A stretch of 58,524 nt of DNA. It comes from Bacteroidota bacterium (GTDB lineage Bacteria; Bacteroidota; Bacteroidia; Flavobacteriales; Weeksellaceae). The translations under genes and the position numbers were made by a program. Positions 50,563-58,524 of this stretch are shown here, in pieces. The notes beneath the pieces are model-generated. The model saw only the letters and a program-made list of their open reading frames with translations. It did not search any database and had not been told where the DNA came from. Within the stretch, counting starts at the first letter, position 1. Each line of letters starts with the position of its first letter. The stretch is taken from positions 1-58,524 of the forward strand of contig JAEWZO010000045.1 of the NCBI GenBank assembly GCA_023458415.1, given 5' to 3'.

Positions 50563-52962
50563 ATGAAAATCTCGAATTACTGGCTTAAAGAATACATCAA
50601 TACAGAACTGAAACCTGAGAAAATCGGGGAATATCTTACCGACACCGGACTGGAAGTGGAAGGAATTGAAAAATTTGAATCCATCCGCGGAAGTCTCGAA
50701 GGAATTGTGGTGGGAAAAGTTCTTACCTGCGAAAAACATCCAAATGCCGATAAACTAAGCGTTACCACTGTTGATGTAGGCACTGGAAATATTCTGAATA
50801 TCGTATGTGGTGCTCCAAATGTTGCTGCAGGACAAACTGTTCCGGTAGCGACTGTAGGAACAAAGATTTATGCAAAAGACGGAAGTTCATTCGAAATCAA
50901 AGAAGCGAAAATCCGGGGCGAAAAATCTCAGGGAATGATCTGTGCAGAAGACGAATTGGGTCTAAGCGACGATCACGGCGGAATCATGGTTTTGGATGAT
51001 TCAAAATATGAAGTAGGAAAAAATTTCGCAGATTATTTCGAGTTGACCAGTGATGAAGTTTATGAAATCGGACTAACTCCAAACCGAACCGATGCGATGT
51101 CGCACTACGGCGTTGCGAGAGATTTGAATGCATTTCTAAGTTCCAATCATATGCAGTCCGGTTTCGAGAAAGTTTCGGCGGTGGCTTTGGATATTTCTGG
51201 AAATGCAGATTTTGTGCTGGAAGTTGAAGATTCCGATTTGTGTCCTCGTTACATTGGTGCTATTATCGAAAATGTAAAAGTTGAGGATTCGCCGGAGTGG
51301 CTGAAACAGCGACTGAAAGCCATCGGTTTGGCTCCGCTCAACAATGTTGTTGATATAACGAATTATATTCTTCACGGTTTAGGTCAGCCGCTGCACGCAT
51401 TTGACGCAGATAAAATTTCGGGTAGAAAAGTTCGTGTCGGTGTGAATGAAGCGGGTACCAAGTTCAAAACTTTGGACGGTGTTGAAAGAACGCTGAACGG
51501 TTCCGAAATCATGATTAAAGACGGAAATAATCAGCCGATGTGTATTGCCGGAGTTTTCGGTGGCGAATCGTCTGGAATTTCTACAGAAACCAAAACTGTT
51601 TTTCTGGAAAGTGCCTATTTCAATCCGGTTGCGGTTAGAAAGGGTGCAAAAACACACGGATTAAATACTGACGCTTCTTTCCGCTTCGAAAGAGGAGTTG
51701 ATCCGAATATGACGAAAATCGCCATCACGCATGCGATTAAAATGATGGAGGAAATTGCCGGCGGAAAACTAAAAGGTGATCTTCTGGAACACTATCCTAG
51801 AAAAATTGAGGACCACTATATCATCGTTCGTTTTTCAAGGATTGAACAGATTTTAGGAACAAAATTCCATCGTGAAAGAATTAAAGAAATCCTCAAATAT
51901 CTTGACATTCAGATTCTTAACGAGATGAATAACACGCTTGAAGTTTCTGTTCCTGCGTATAGAGCCGATGTGACGAGAGAGATTGACGTTATCGAGGAAA
52001 TTCTTCGTATTTACGGGTATAACAAAATTGATGCACCACAGAAAATTTCATTTTCAGCGGTAAAACTATCAATTCTGGATCAGGACGAACTGGAAAATTC
52101 CTGGGCAAGAGCGCTTCAGAGTCAGGGTTTTAATGAAGTGATGAATAATTCGCTTTGTTCTGTAACAGACGAAACTGATGCGGTAAAACTTCTAAATCCG
52201 CTGAGCAACGATTTGGCTTTTATGAGAACTTCGCTTCTCGACGGACTTTTGCAGAACGCAGCTTATAACATCAACAGAAAAACTCAGGATATTAAATTTT
52301 TCGAGCTGGGAAAAATTTATCATAAAAGAGAAAAATACGAGGAAAGAAAACAGTTGGCTTTGTTGGTTTCTGGAAGAAATCTGAGCGAAAACTGGCTTCA
52401 GCAAAAATCGGCTACAGATTTTTATTTCCTGAAATCGTATGTGAAGATTCTGTTGGAAAGACTGAACCTGAACTACGAAGAAAAACCGTTGGAAGATGCC
52501 AGTTTTTCTGAAGGTTTGGAAATGGTGTACAACGGAAAAACTTTGGCGCGACTTGGAAAAGTTTCTACGGAAATGCTGAAGTTTGCTGACGTGGAGCAGG
52601 AATGTTTCTATGCTGAGATTGAAGTTGAAACCTGCCAAAACCTTCGTACTTCAGAAAACCTGAAGTTTGTGGATATTCCGAAATTCAACAAAATCAGAAG
52701 AGATTTGGCTTTGCTGATCGACAAAAATATTTCTTACGCCGAACTTTATAAATCTGCCAGAAAAAATCCTTCGAAATATCTTAAAAACATCAATCTTTTC
52801 GATGTGTATGAAGGAAAAAATCTTCCGGAAGGCAAGAAATCTTACGCAATGAGTTTCGAACTTCTGAATGAAGAAAAAACCCTGGAAGAGAAAGAAATCT
52901 CTGAAGTGATGAACTCATTAATCAGTACTTTCCAGAAAGAGTTTTCTGCAGAGTTAAGATAA
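50563..52962 (+). CDS. pheT: Phenylalanyl-tRNA synthetase beta subunit
   Basis: 799 residues. N-terminal tRNA-binding (EMAP/OB) domain at about 40-150 with GIVVGKVLTCEKHPNADKLS, B3/B4 editing domain at about 210-380 (NNVVDITNYILHGLGQPLHA), B5 domain at about 405-475, core at about 480-690, and C-terminal ferredoxin-like anticodon-binding domain (FDX-ACB) at about 710-799 (FNKIRRDLALLIDKNISYAEL). With PheS it charges tRNA-Phe; pheS is not in the window. GATATTTG at 50503-50510 is a 7-of-8 match to the -7 consensus. Confidence 0.97.
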   Translation: MKISNYWLKEYINTELKPEKIGEYLTDTGLEVEGIEKFESIRGSLEGIVVGKVLTCEKHPNADKLSVTTVDVGTGNILNIVCGAPNVAAGQTVPVATVGTKIYAKDGSSFEIKEAKIRGEKSQGMICAEDELGLSDDHGGIMVLDDSKYEVGKNFADYFELTSDEVYEIGLTPNRTDAMSHYGVARDLNAFLSSNHMQSGFEKVSAVALDISGNADFVLEVEDSDLCPRYIGAIIENVKVEDSPEWLKQRLKAIGLAPLNNVVDITNYILHGLGQPLHAFDADKISGRKVRVGVNEAGTKFKTLDGVERTLNGSEIMIKDGNNQPMCIAGVFGGESSGISTETKTVFLESAYFNPVAVRKGAKTHGLNTDASFRFERGVDPNMTKIAITHAIKMMEEIAGGKLKGDLLEHYPRKIEDHYIIVRFSRIEQILGTKFHRERIKEILKYLDIQILNEMNNTLEVSVPAYRADVTREIDVIEEILRIYGYNKIDAPQKISFSAVKLSILDQDELENSWARALQSQGFNEVMNNSLCSVTDETDAVKLLNPLSNDLAFMRTSLLDGLLQNAAYNINRKTQDIKFFELGKIYHKREKYEERKQLALLVSGRNLSENWLQQKSATDFYFLKSYVKILLERLNLNYEEKPLEDASFSEGLEMVYNGKTLARLGKVSTEMLKFADVEQECFYAEIEVETCQNLRTSENLKFVDIPKFNKIRRDLALLIDKNISYAELYKSARKNPSKYLKNINLFDVYEGKNLPEGKKSYAMSFELLNEEKTLEEKEISEVMNSLISTFQKEFSAELR

Positions 52963-52983
52963 TTCAACAATAAAATAATACAG

Positions 52984-53012
52984 AAAAGTACCTTTGTTAA
53001 GGTGCTTTTTTT
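52984..53012 (+). terminator. Terminator of pheT
   Basis: AAAAGTACCTT and AAGGTGCTTTT pair (one G-U) around TGTT, followed by T. 21 bases after the stop. Confidence 0.88.
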
Positions 53013-53046
53013 GTGGCTCAATGGCAATTTAAGTGTGTATCGGCCG

Positions 53047-53075
53047 TTGTAATTAAATATTATTACTTACATTTG
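53047..53075 (+). promoter_or_regulatory. Promoter of the META-domain lipoprotein gene
   Basis: TTG at 53047-53049 and TACATTTG at 53068-53075, spacing 18 bases, ending 19 bases before the ATG. Confidence 0.65.
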
Positions 53076-53094
53076 GTTGAGATAAATTTTAGAA

Positions 53095-53499
53095 ATGAAA
53101 AATATTTTTTTGTCAATATTCGCTGCTGTAGTTTTGGTTTCGTGTGGATCTATTCCGGGAATTGGTTCTAAAGTCGGCAGTTCGCAACCTTCAATTATCG
53201 ACTCGAAATGGGTGCTTGCAGATAACGTAAAAGGTATTTCGCCAACAATGGTTCTGGAGAGTGGAAGAGTGAATGGAAACAGCGGCTGCAACAATTTTTT
53301 TGGAGAATTGGTTCTGGATGCTACAGCGGGAAATTTTAAAGCCAATAATGTCGCATCAACTAAGAAAGCTTGCGAAGATATGTCGGTAGAAACCAATTTT
53401 TTACAGATGCTTCAGGAAGCGAACAAATACGTAGTTTCCGGGAACACTTTGGAGCTCTACAAAAATCAACTTTTACTGATGAAATTTAACAGACAGTAA
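53095..53499 (+). CDS. META-domain (HslJ-like) lipoprotein
   Basis: 134 residues. Lipobox in SIFAAVVLVSCGS (cysteine at about 17), then one META domain: SKWVLADNVKG, RVNGNSGCNNFFGEL (the family NGxxGCNxxxG motif), ASTKKACEDMSVETNFLQML and the C-terminal LELYKNQLLLMKFNR. HslJ is a heat-inducible outer-membrane protein linked to novobiocin resistance in E. coli; the function here is unproven. Confidence 0.92.
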   Translation: MKNIFLSIFAAVVLVSCGSIPGIGSKVGSSQPSIIDSKWVLADNVKGISPTMVLESGRVNGNSGCNNFFGELVLDATAGNFKANNVASTKKACEDMSVETNFLQMLQEANKYVVSGNTLELYKNQLLLMKFNRQ

Positions 53500-53504
53500 T
53501 TATA

Positions 53505-53532
53505 AAAAAAGGAACTCAACTGAGTTCCTTTA
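53505..53532. terminator. Bidirectional terminator between the META and acidic-protein genes
   Basis: AAAGGAACTCA and TGAGTTCCTTT form an 11-bp stem with A-rich and T-rich flanks, between convergent stops. Confidence 0.88.
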
Positions 53533-53539
53533 TTATTTT

Positions 53540-53782
53540 TTATTCTTCATCTTCTTCGTCGTCATACTTGGCGAGTTCTTCATCGCACCAAACAAAGGCC
53601 TGTTCAACTACTTTGGTTGCTTCATCTGCCATGGTTTCTTCGTCGTCTCCTTCAAGATCATCCAGCCATTCCACTTCTTCTTCTTCAACATTCAGGATAA
53701 ATCTTGGGTACTCTGTATGCACCACGAAAAGATCTTCAGGAAAATCCGAATTGTCCGCTAATAAAAACTTAGGTAATTTCAT
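53540..53782 (-). CDS. Small highly acidic protein of unknown function
   Basis: 80 residues with about 27 Asp/Glu and few basic residues, ending in AKYDDEEDEE. No signal peptide or membrane helix; likely cytoplasmic. N-terminal MKLPKFLLADNSDFPEDLFVVHTEYPRFIL reads as a folded module of beta strands, followed by an acidic helix. I recognise no named family. It has its own -7 element and lies between the META gene (convergent) and the polytopic membrane protein. Confidence 0.8.
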   Translation of the reverse strand: MKLPKFLLADNSDFPEDLFVVHTEYPRFILNVEEEEVEWLDDLEGDDEETMADEATKVVEQAFVWCDEELAKYDDEEDEE

Positions 53783-53804
53783 TTTTGTAATGTTTAAACT
53801 TTAT

Positions 53805-53812
53805 CAAAGATA
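53805..53812 (-). promoter_or_regulatory. -7 promoter element of the acidic protein gene
   Basis: TATCTTTG on the minus strand, perfect match, 22 bases before the ATG at 53782. Confidence 0.5.
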
Positions 53813-53819
53813 GAAAATA

Positions 53820-55142
53820 TTATTGAAATCTGTTGGTGTCGATTTTTATTTTTCGCAAAACTTTATATTGTGTTAATGTTGTTTTTTGCAGCGTATCTTT
53901 CGGTTGAAAAGTGATGTGTACATTAGGATTTACGGTACTTATCAATTCCGCGATCTGGGTTTTGTCGAGTTCTTTTTCGCTTTCAATAAAGAATTTCAGC
54001 GGAACGTTTTTCAGGTTTTCTTCCTCAAGAAATCCCGTCATTACTTTTCGATTTTCAAGGTAATTTCCTCTGGAAAGAAAGGTGAAAACTAAACCGGTAA
54101 AAAGACTTAAAACCGCAAATGCATAAGTGAACCTACCGATAAACAGCCGGATTTTCTTAAAAAAAACCAACCAAATCGGAAATGAAAATGGAGCTAAAAG
54201 TCTATAATCCAAAGCATTGACAGAATAAAAATACTGTATGAAAAACGAGCAGATAATCCCGAAAATTCCGGTAAAAACCAAGAATTTCTCAGTTTCTGAA
54301 AGTCCTGATTTTAAGAAAATGAATACAATCAGTGCAACATTCAGAAATCCAATGCCGTAAATTCCGTAATTAATCATTCCTCCCGCAGGATTTGCGATGT
54401 GAATGAACGGATTAAATGTGGTGAAAATTCCCTGGAAAAATTCCGTTATGAGTTTTGAAGTTGAATGTAATCCGATATTCAGGAAAGTATCTACATAGGT
54501 TTCGTTAAAATAATCTATGAAAAGAAACTTATAGAGAACGATAAAAACCATTCCAACCACACCGGAAATCATAAACGTTTTTGCGTAGTGTTTCTTGAAA
54601 TTCAACAATCCAAACAAAAAAGTAGCACCCATAAAAAACAGCGCCGGATAACGGATGTTGAAGAGTGCAATTAATAATAAACTGAGCAAAAATACGGCGG
54701 TGAAACCTCTCAGTTGGTCAATTATTATCTGTCTTGCGATATAGAAAAAAACGAAAACAAAAGGCAGCATCAAAGCTTCGCTCATCGTGAATGAAAAGAT
54801 GGAAACAAAACTGAAAAGCGCGCTTACAATTACTGTTTCCTTAAAATAGAATTTCTTTTTAGCTGCAAAAATTATGATGAAAAGCAGTGCTAAAATTCCC
54901 AGGATTTTACTTGCCCAAAATTCGTCCAACCCAAAAAGTGTGAAGAATTTTAAACTCAGCGGATAACCAAGCGGAGTTGTTGTATTGTCAATCACCGGGA
55001 AAACTTCCGAAGTCCGCATAAACCTTATTGAATCTGGACTTACACGTCCTTTTTCATTTAGCAGAAAACGAAGAATGGTCATCACCAAAGTGGCAATGAC
55101 CAACATTATCTGTATTAATCTTTCCTGTTTTCTTCTGCTCAT
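53820..55142 (-). CDS. Polytopic membrane protein, possibly a GT-C type glycosyltransferase
   Basis: 440 residues with about ten membrane helices and a soluble C-terminal tail (about 355-440). After the first helix comes a conserved-looking loop with SPDSIRFM and TTPLGYPLSLKFF, the place where GT-C (PMT/ArnT-like) enzymes keep their catalytic acidic residue. The resemblance is structural rather than sequence based, so the call is tentative. It follows the 3-hydroxyacyl-CoA dehydrogenase gene by 18 bases on the same strand. Confidence 0.7.
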   Translation of the reverse strand: MSRRKQERLIQIMLVIATLVMTILRFLLNEKGRVSPDSIRFMRTSEVFPVIDNTTTPLGYPLSLKFFTLFGLDEFWASKILGILALLFIIIFAAKKKFYFKETVIVSALFSFVSIFSFTMSEALMLPFVFVFFYIARQIIIDQLRGFTAVFLLSLLLIALFNIRYPALFFMGATFLFGLLNFKKHYAKTFMISGVVGMVFIVLYKFLFIDYFNETYVDTFLNIGLHSTSKLITEFFQGIFTTFNPFIHIANPAGGMINYGIYGIGFLNVALIVFIFLKSGLSETEKFLVFTGIFGIICSFFIQYFYSVNALDYRLLAPFSFPIWLVFFKKIRLFIGRFTYAFAVLSLFTGLVFTFLSRGNYLENRKVMTGFLEEENLKNVPLKFFIESEKELDKTQIAELISTVNPNVHITFQPKDTLQKTTLTQYKVLRKIKIDTNRFQ

Positions 55143-55160
55143 GAAAACCTGTCGGGCTTA

Positions 55161-56051
55161 TTACTTTGAGAACATTTTCGAAACTTTCTCTGCTTTTTTC
55201 GATTCGGAATAATCGTAGAACCCTTCGCTGGATTTCACACCCAGTTTTCCTGCGGTTACCATGTTCACCAGCAGCGGATTCGGCGCGTATTTAGGATTTT
55301 TGAAACCGTCGTACATCACATTCAGAATGGCAAGACAAACATCAAGTCCGATAAAATCGGCTAATTGCAGCGGTCCCATCGGATGCGCCATTCCGAGTTT
55401 CATTACGGTGTCAATTTCTTCAACACCTGCAACGCCGTTGTACAAAGTCTCGATGGATTCATTAATCATCGGCATTAGTATTCTGTTCGCTACAAATCCC
55501 GGATAATCGTTCACTTCAACCGGAACTTTGCCCAGAGTTTTCGACATTTCATAAATAGCATCAAAAGTTTCTTTCGAAGTGGAGTAGCCTTTGATGATTT
55601 CAACAAGTTTCATGATCGGAACCGGATTCATAAAGTGCATTCCGATTACTTTTTCAGGTCGGCTGGTTACCGATGCAATTTTTGTGATGGAAATGGACGA
55701 AGTGTTGGTTGCCAGAATACAGTTTTCCGGCGCCAGTTCATCCATATTTTTGAATATTTTCAGCTTCAGATCGAGGTTTTCGGTAGCCGCTTCCACAATA
55801 AGATCTGCGTTTCCGGATGCATCTTTCAGTTCTGTAAATGTGGTGATATTTCCAAGGGTTTCTGCTTTTTGCTCTTCAGTAAGGTTTCCTTTGGCAATAA
55901 TTCGGTCAAGATTTTTTATGATGGTGGAAAGTCCTCTGTCGATTGCTTCCTGCGAAACATCAACCAGATTCACCTTAAAACCGGTTTGTGCAAAAGTGTG
56001 AGCAATTCCGTTACCCATGGTTCCGGCTCCGATTACGACGATGTTCTTCAT
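55161..56051 (-). CDS. 3-hydroxybutyryl-CoA dehydrogenase
   Basis: 296 residues. NAD-binding Rossmann motif VVIGAGTMGNGIAHTFAQTG at residues 4-23, catalytic region with serine in NTSSISITKIA and histidine in IGMHFMNPVP, and the dimerising C-terminal domain with DYPGFVANRILMPMINE. Oxidises L-3-hydroxyacyl-CoA in fatty-acid or butyrate metabolism. Length is that of the short, single-function enzymes (Hbd/PaaH type). Confidence 0.93.
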   Translation of the reverse strand: MKNIVVIGAGTMGNGIAHTFAQTGFKVNLVDVSQEAIDRGLSTIIKNLDRIIAKGNLTEEQKAETLGNITTFTELKDASGNADLIVEAATENLDLKLKIFKNMDELAPENCILATNTSSISITKIASVTSRPEKVIGMHFMNPVPIMKLVEIIKGYSTSKETFDAIYEMSKTLGKVPVEVNDYPGFVANRILMPMINESIETLYNGVAGVEEIDTVMKLGMAHPMGPLQLADFIGLDVCLAILNVMYDGFKNPKYAPNPLLVNMVTAGKLGVKSSEGFYDYSESKKAEKVSKMFSK

Positions 56052-56091
56052 GTTATTTTTTCAAGAATTAAATTTCAGAATTCAAAGTTTT

Positions 56092-56099
56092 CAAAAATA
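56092..56099 (-). promoter_or_regulatory. -7 promoter element of the hydroxybutyryl-CoA dehydrogenase gene
   Basis: TATTTTTG on the minus strand, 40 bases before the ATG at 56051. Confidence 0.4.
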
Positions 56100-56134
56100 C
56101 GGATTTATTAACTTTTAGAAAATGAAATCTGAAC

Positions 56135-56962
56135 TTAATAATCTCTGGTATAGGATTTTTTCTCCTGCAAAACCGCATTTTCAGATAGTGATGTTCTGAA
56201 TTTCGTTTTAATGTACCTTCTTTCTCCGCTGATGCTGTTGATGAATACTGAAAAATGCAGATGCGGTCCGTTTGAAAAGCCGGTGTTGCCGCTGTAACCA
56301 ATCAGCGCGCCTTTTTCTACGGTGTCACCGGGTTTTACAGCAGCACCATTCAGTTTAAGATGGCTGTAGACCGCAAAAGTACCGTCGCTGTGCATGATGA
56401 GGATGTAATTGTTATATTTGGCGCAGGAAATATCGGGACAGGACTTGGTATTTTTTGCTACAACTTCGGTAACCAGCCCTTCCCGCGCAGCATGCACGGG
56501 ATCTCCGTTTTTAAGATTGAAATCGAGCGCCAAAGTATTCTGATGTGAAAAATTTCCATTGTATCCCTGAAAAATCAACTGAGTGCGGCCTTTTTCAAAA
56601 GGCAGCCAGTACTGGTAATCTTCATCGTATTTTTCAATATGCACATTACCAAAATTAATCGACATATCGTATTTAAAACCATTTGCAGCGTTTGGTTTTA
56701 TGGGAGTTAATCTCGCGACTTCAATTTTCTTGGATTTTGCTGGAATAACTACTGTCGTGCCGTCAGGAAGAGAAGACGACATATTGTTGAGTTTAAAGCT
56801 GAACTTCGTCGACATTGGCATCCATTCTTCATTATCAGCATAAATAACGGCTTCCCGGCCTTCGATTTCGTGATAGTAACGGATGTTCCATTTATTTTGA
56901 GAAAAAATAGAAGTGAAAACAAAACTGAAAATAAAAAGAAAAATTCTTGCTGAAACCGCCAT
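56135..56962 (-). CDS. Secreted M23 (LytM) family peptidase
   Basis: 275 residues. Signal peptide at about 1-22 (IFLFIFSFVFTSIFSQ), an N-terminal beta-rich region, then the M23 domain with SHQNTLALDF (H and D zinc ligands), YSHLKLNGAAV and the HLHFSV motif (third ligand and catalytic histidine). The metal site is complete, so it should cut peptidoglycan cross-bridges or proteins. It sits between the hydroxybutyryl-CoA dehydrogenase and the beta-lactamase genes, 55 bases after the latter's stop. Confidence 0.93.
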   Translation of the reverse strand: MAVSARIFLFIFSFVFTSIFSQNKWNIRYYHEIEGREAVIYADNEEWMPMSTKFSFKLNNMSSSLPDGTTVVIPAKSKKIEVARLTPIKPNAANGFKYDMSINFGNVHIEKYDEDYQYWLPFEKGRTQLIFQGYNGNFSHQNTLALDFNLKNGDPVHAAREGLVTEVVAKNTKSCPDISCAKYNNYILIMHSDGTFAVYSHLKLNGAAVKPGDTVEKGALIGYSGNTGFSNGPHLHFSVFINSISGERRYIKTKFRTSLSENAVLQEKKSYTRDY

Positions 56963-57017
56963 TAATATTTGTATTGGTGCAGTTTAGATTAGAAAAATCG
57001 GCAACAGTTAAGCGCCA

Positions 57018-57908
57018 CTACTGCTTTTTCATATTGAAAAAGTCCCAAACCGTTTTAGAAATATCCGAAATCATTTTGGTGTTCATTTCATTACTTTCAC
57101 TGGAATTACTAACAAAAACTGATAATGCGTAGTGTTTACCACTGGGCAGTGTAATGATGGCGATATCATTTTCGGCGGTAACCAATCCATCTTGATTTCT
57201 GCCAGATGCTCCGGTTTTGTGTGCGACAGGAGTTTCTTTTGGAAGTTGCTCAACAATTTTATTGGTTCCGGTCGTTGTGCCAAGCATTACATTCATCAGA
57301 TATTTTGTTGAATTTTCTGAAAGGATTTTTCCTTCAAAAAATTTCTTCAAAAGTTGATTTGCAGATTTGGTTGTAGTATAATTATCGTATTGTACATCCC
57401 AATCTTTATGCATTTCTTCCTCGTTAAATTTAATCTGAAAATCTTTCACTCCTTTCGAGTTCATAAAATCCTGAACGGTTTTTGTTCCACCAATTAACCG
57501 TAATAAAATATCACAACCATTATTATCACTTTGTGCAACCGTAAGACGGATGATCTCGCTTAACGGAAGATTTACATTTCCGGTTGGATATTTATTACGA
57601 AGTGGACTGTGTGTATTTTCAAGTAAATCAGATTTTTTTATGAAAATGTCTTGGTTCAGTTTCAGCTTTCCTTTATCCACAAAATCCAAAACCGCAGCTG
57701 CAATATGAAACTTAAAAACACTTTGCATCGGCAGATGTTTCGAAGCATTTTCGTTGTTGTAGTTAAATGGAAAATCGATGCCCTTCACTGAAACTGCAAC
57801 GGTGGCATTTTTTCCCGAGGTAATATTTGAAATTTCTTTTTTCAAAACTGATTTTTGAGCGAAAGAAAAAATTGAAAACAATAGAAATAATATTGTGAGT
57901 TTCTTCAT
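57018..57908 (-). CDS. Class A (subclass A2, CIA/CGA-like) beta-lactamase
   Basis: 296 residues with a Sec signal peptide (LTILFLLFSIFSFAQ). Active-site motifs: S63-V-F-K66 (Ambler S70-x-x-K73), S127-D-N129 (SDN), a glutamate cluster at 163-165 in the omega loop (NEEEMHKD, as in PER and VEB enzymes) and H230-K231-T-G233 (KTG). Subclass A2 enzymes hydrolyse penicillins and often cephalosporins; species-specific members (CIA, CGA) are chromosomal in Chryseobacterium. The spectrum cannot be read from sequence here. Its ATG overlaps the stop of the lipoprotein gene by 4 bases. Confidence 0.93.
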   Translation of the reverse strand: MKKLTILFLLFSIFSFAQKSVLKKEISNITSGKNATVAVSVKGIDFPFNYNNENASKHLPMQSVFKFHIAAAVLDFVDKGKLKLNQDIFIKKSDLLENTHSPLRNKYPTGNVNLPLSEIIRLTVAQSDNNGCDILLRLIGGTKTVQDFMNSKGVKDFQIKFNEEEMHKDWDVQYDNYTTTKSANQLLKKFFEGKILSENSTKYLMNVMLGTTTGTNKIVEQLPKETPVAHKTGASGRNQDGLVTAENDIAIITLPSGKHYALSVFVSNSSESNEMNTKMISDISKTVWDFFNMKKQ

Positions 57909-58315
57909 CTAATTTTTTTTGAATTGTAAATACTGTCAGCTTTAGTTCTTAAACTGTCAAAATGTGATTTTCCAAATTTAGCTAAAACCAATCTATACAT
58001 TGTATTGCGGTAACAGCTTTTAAATTGCGCTTCGGGAAAATAATCATCTGAAGATATTTCCGTTTCAAATCTGAAATTTTCTTTTCTTAGTAAAATTGCG
58101 AACTCCTCATTACTATACTCTGGATTCTTTGTATTTGGCACATCCGAAATCGCACCATTCAAAAATTCATAATAAACATAATTACCATTTTCAAAATCTT
58201 GCCTTGCTAATTCAGTGTAATCCGTGCAATCCAAAATTTTGTTTTCATTACTTTTCTTGCATGACAGTACTGAAAAGAAAATCATGACAATAACAAAATG
58301 TTTTTTTATTTTCAA
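57905..58315 (-). CDS. Small lipoprotein of unknown function, coupled to the beta-lactamase gene
   Basis: 136 residues from TTG at 58315; the only in-frame ATG nearby would remove the basic n-region of the signal. Lipobox in FFSVLSCKKSN, cysteine at about 19. The mature part is about 115 polar residues with two further cysteines (DCTDYTE and KSCYRNTMYRL) that could form a disulfide. I recognise no family. Start and stop codons overlap both neighbours (TTGA upstream, ATGA downstream), so it is translated together with the oxidoreductase and the beta-lactamase. Confidence 0.75.
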   Translation of the reverse strand: MKIKKHFVIVMIFFSVLSCKKSNENKILDCTDYTELARQDFENGNYVYYEFLNGAISDVPNTKNPEYSNEEFAILLRKENFRFETEISSDDYFPEAQFKSCYRNTMYRLVLAKFGKSHFDSLRTKADSIYNSKKIR

Positions 58316-58524
58316 CTGATTAACTTCATAATTTCCAAAGCCACTTTCAGTGCTTCCGTTCCATCTTCAATGGAAACTTCTACATTTTTGTCCTGTCCAA
58401 TGGCATCGGCGAAGGAATTCAGTTCATCCAGAATGGCATTGTTCGGCTGAATGTTTGGATATTCAAACAGAATCTGATTTTTTTCGCCATCGGCATTTTC
58501 GATAATCATATCGAATGGAGTAGG
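58312..58524 (-). CDS. Gfo/Idh/MocA-family oxidoreductase (C-terminal end only)
   Basis: The last 70 residues of a protein that begins beyond the window edge; the frame stays open to 58524. The segment NAILDELNSFADAIGQDK followed by VSIEDGTEALKVALEIM is the typical C-terminus of NAD(P)-dependent sugar oxidoreductases of the Gfo/Idh/MocA family. The substrate cannot be guessed from this piece. Its stop overlaps the start of the lipoprotein gene. Confidence 0.82.
   Translation of the reverse strand, partial: PTPFDMIIENADGEKNQILFEYPNIQPNNAILDELNSFADAIGQDKNVEVSIEDGTEALKVALEIMKLIS

Noticed and set aside
57673..57681. A single DnaA-box sequence inside the beta-lactamase gene
   Set aside because: One 9-mer of this kind is expected by chance in a window of this size, and it lies inside coding sequence.

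Overview
The window looks like chromosomal DNA from a Flavobacteriia bacterium, most likely of the Chryseobacterium/Kaistella/Epilithonimonas group (Weeksellaceae). The evidence is AT-rich DNA, recurrent Bacteroidetes-type promoters (TAnnTTTG, several with an upstream TTG about 20 bases away), scarce Shine-Dalgarno sequences, the type IX secretion gene porQ beside cmk, an atpBEFHAG cluster without atpD/atpC, and a class A subclass A2 beta-lactamase of the CIA/CGA/VEB/PER kind. The genus assignment is inference. I saw no IS element, integrase, phage module or CRISPR array.

Layout. 0-6.6 kb: 5' part of ffh, then a small membrane protein and atpB-E-F-H-A-G, ending in a strong terminator. 6.6-8.3 kb: a decayed-looking patch with a lipoprotein split over two frames and a truncated beta-propeller protein. 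8.4-17.8 kb: a CNNM/CorC protein, clpS, a propeller-M28-PDZ peptidase, an Omp85-type lipoprotein overlapping head-to-head with an rRNA methyltransferase, a three-gene YtxH/holin-X envelope cassette, and cmk. 17.8-28.6 kb: porQ, pyrH-frr, ftsK-lolA-lptF/G and a fused CcsBA cytochrome c biogenesis protein. 28.6-36.1 kb: HAD phosphatase, TSUP permease, an orphan HsdR-N nuclease domain, holA, trxB-fluC, a SemiSWEET transporter, tRNA-Ser(TGA), a DUF218 protein, a thioesterase, an M28 lipoprotein and tRNA-Arg(CCT).

36.2-43.1 kb is the most distinctive block. It is a tight six-gene signalling operon: receiver-kinase, a CHASE3/HAMP/GAF hybrid kinase with three receivers, a lone receiver, a CheR methyltransferase, a CheB methylesterase without a receiver, and another lone receiver. 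No chemoreceptor, CheA or CheW is present. It is followed by a 300-base gap holding hairpins and a perfect inverted pair of DnaA-box sequences.

43.4-58.5 kb: a YheT-like hydrolase, thioesterase and uvrA; dnaN, a second CNNM protein and pheT; a META-domain lipoprotein; a very acidic small protein; a polytopic membrane protein with 3-hydroxyacyl-CoA dehydrogenase; an M23 peptidase; and an operon-like series of a Gfo/Idh/MocA oxidoreductase (cut by the window edge), a small lipoprotein and the beta-lactamase, whose start and stop codons overlap.

Most of the window is housekeeping: energy, envelope biogenesis, replication and repair, translation. The signalling operon, the beta-lactamase operon and the 6.6-8.3 kb patch are the accessory-looking parts.
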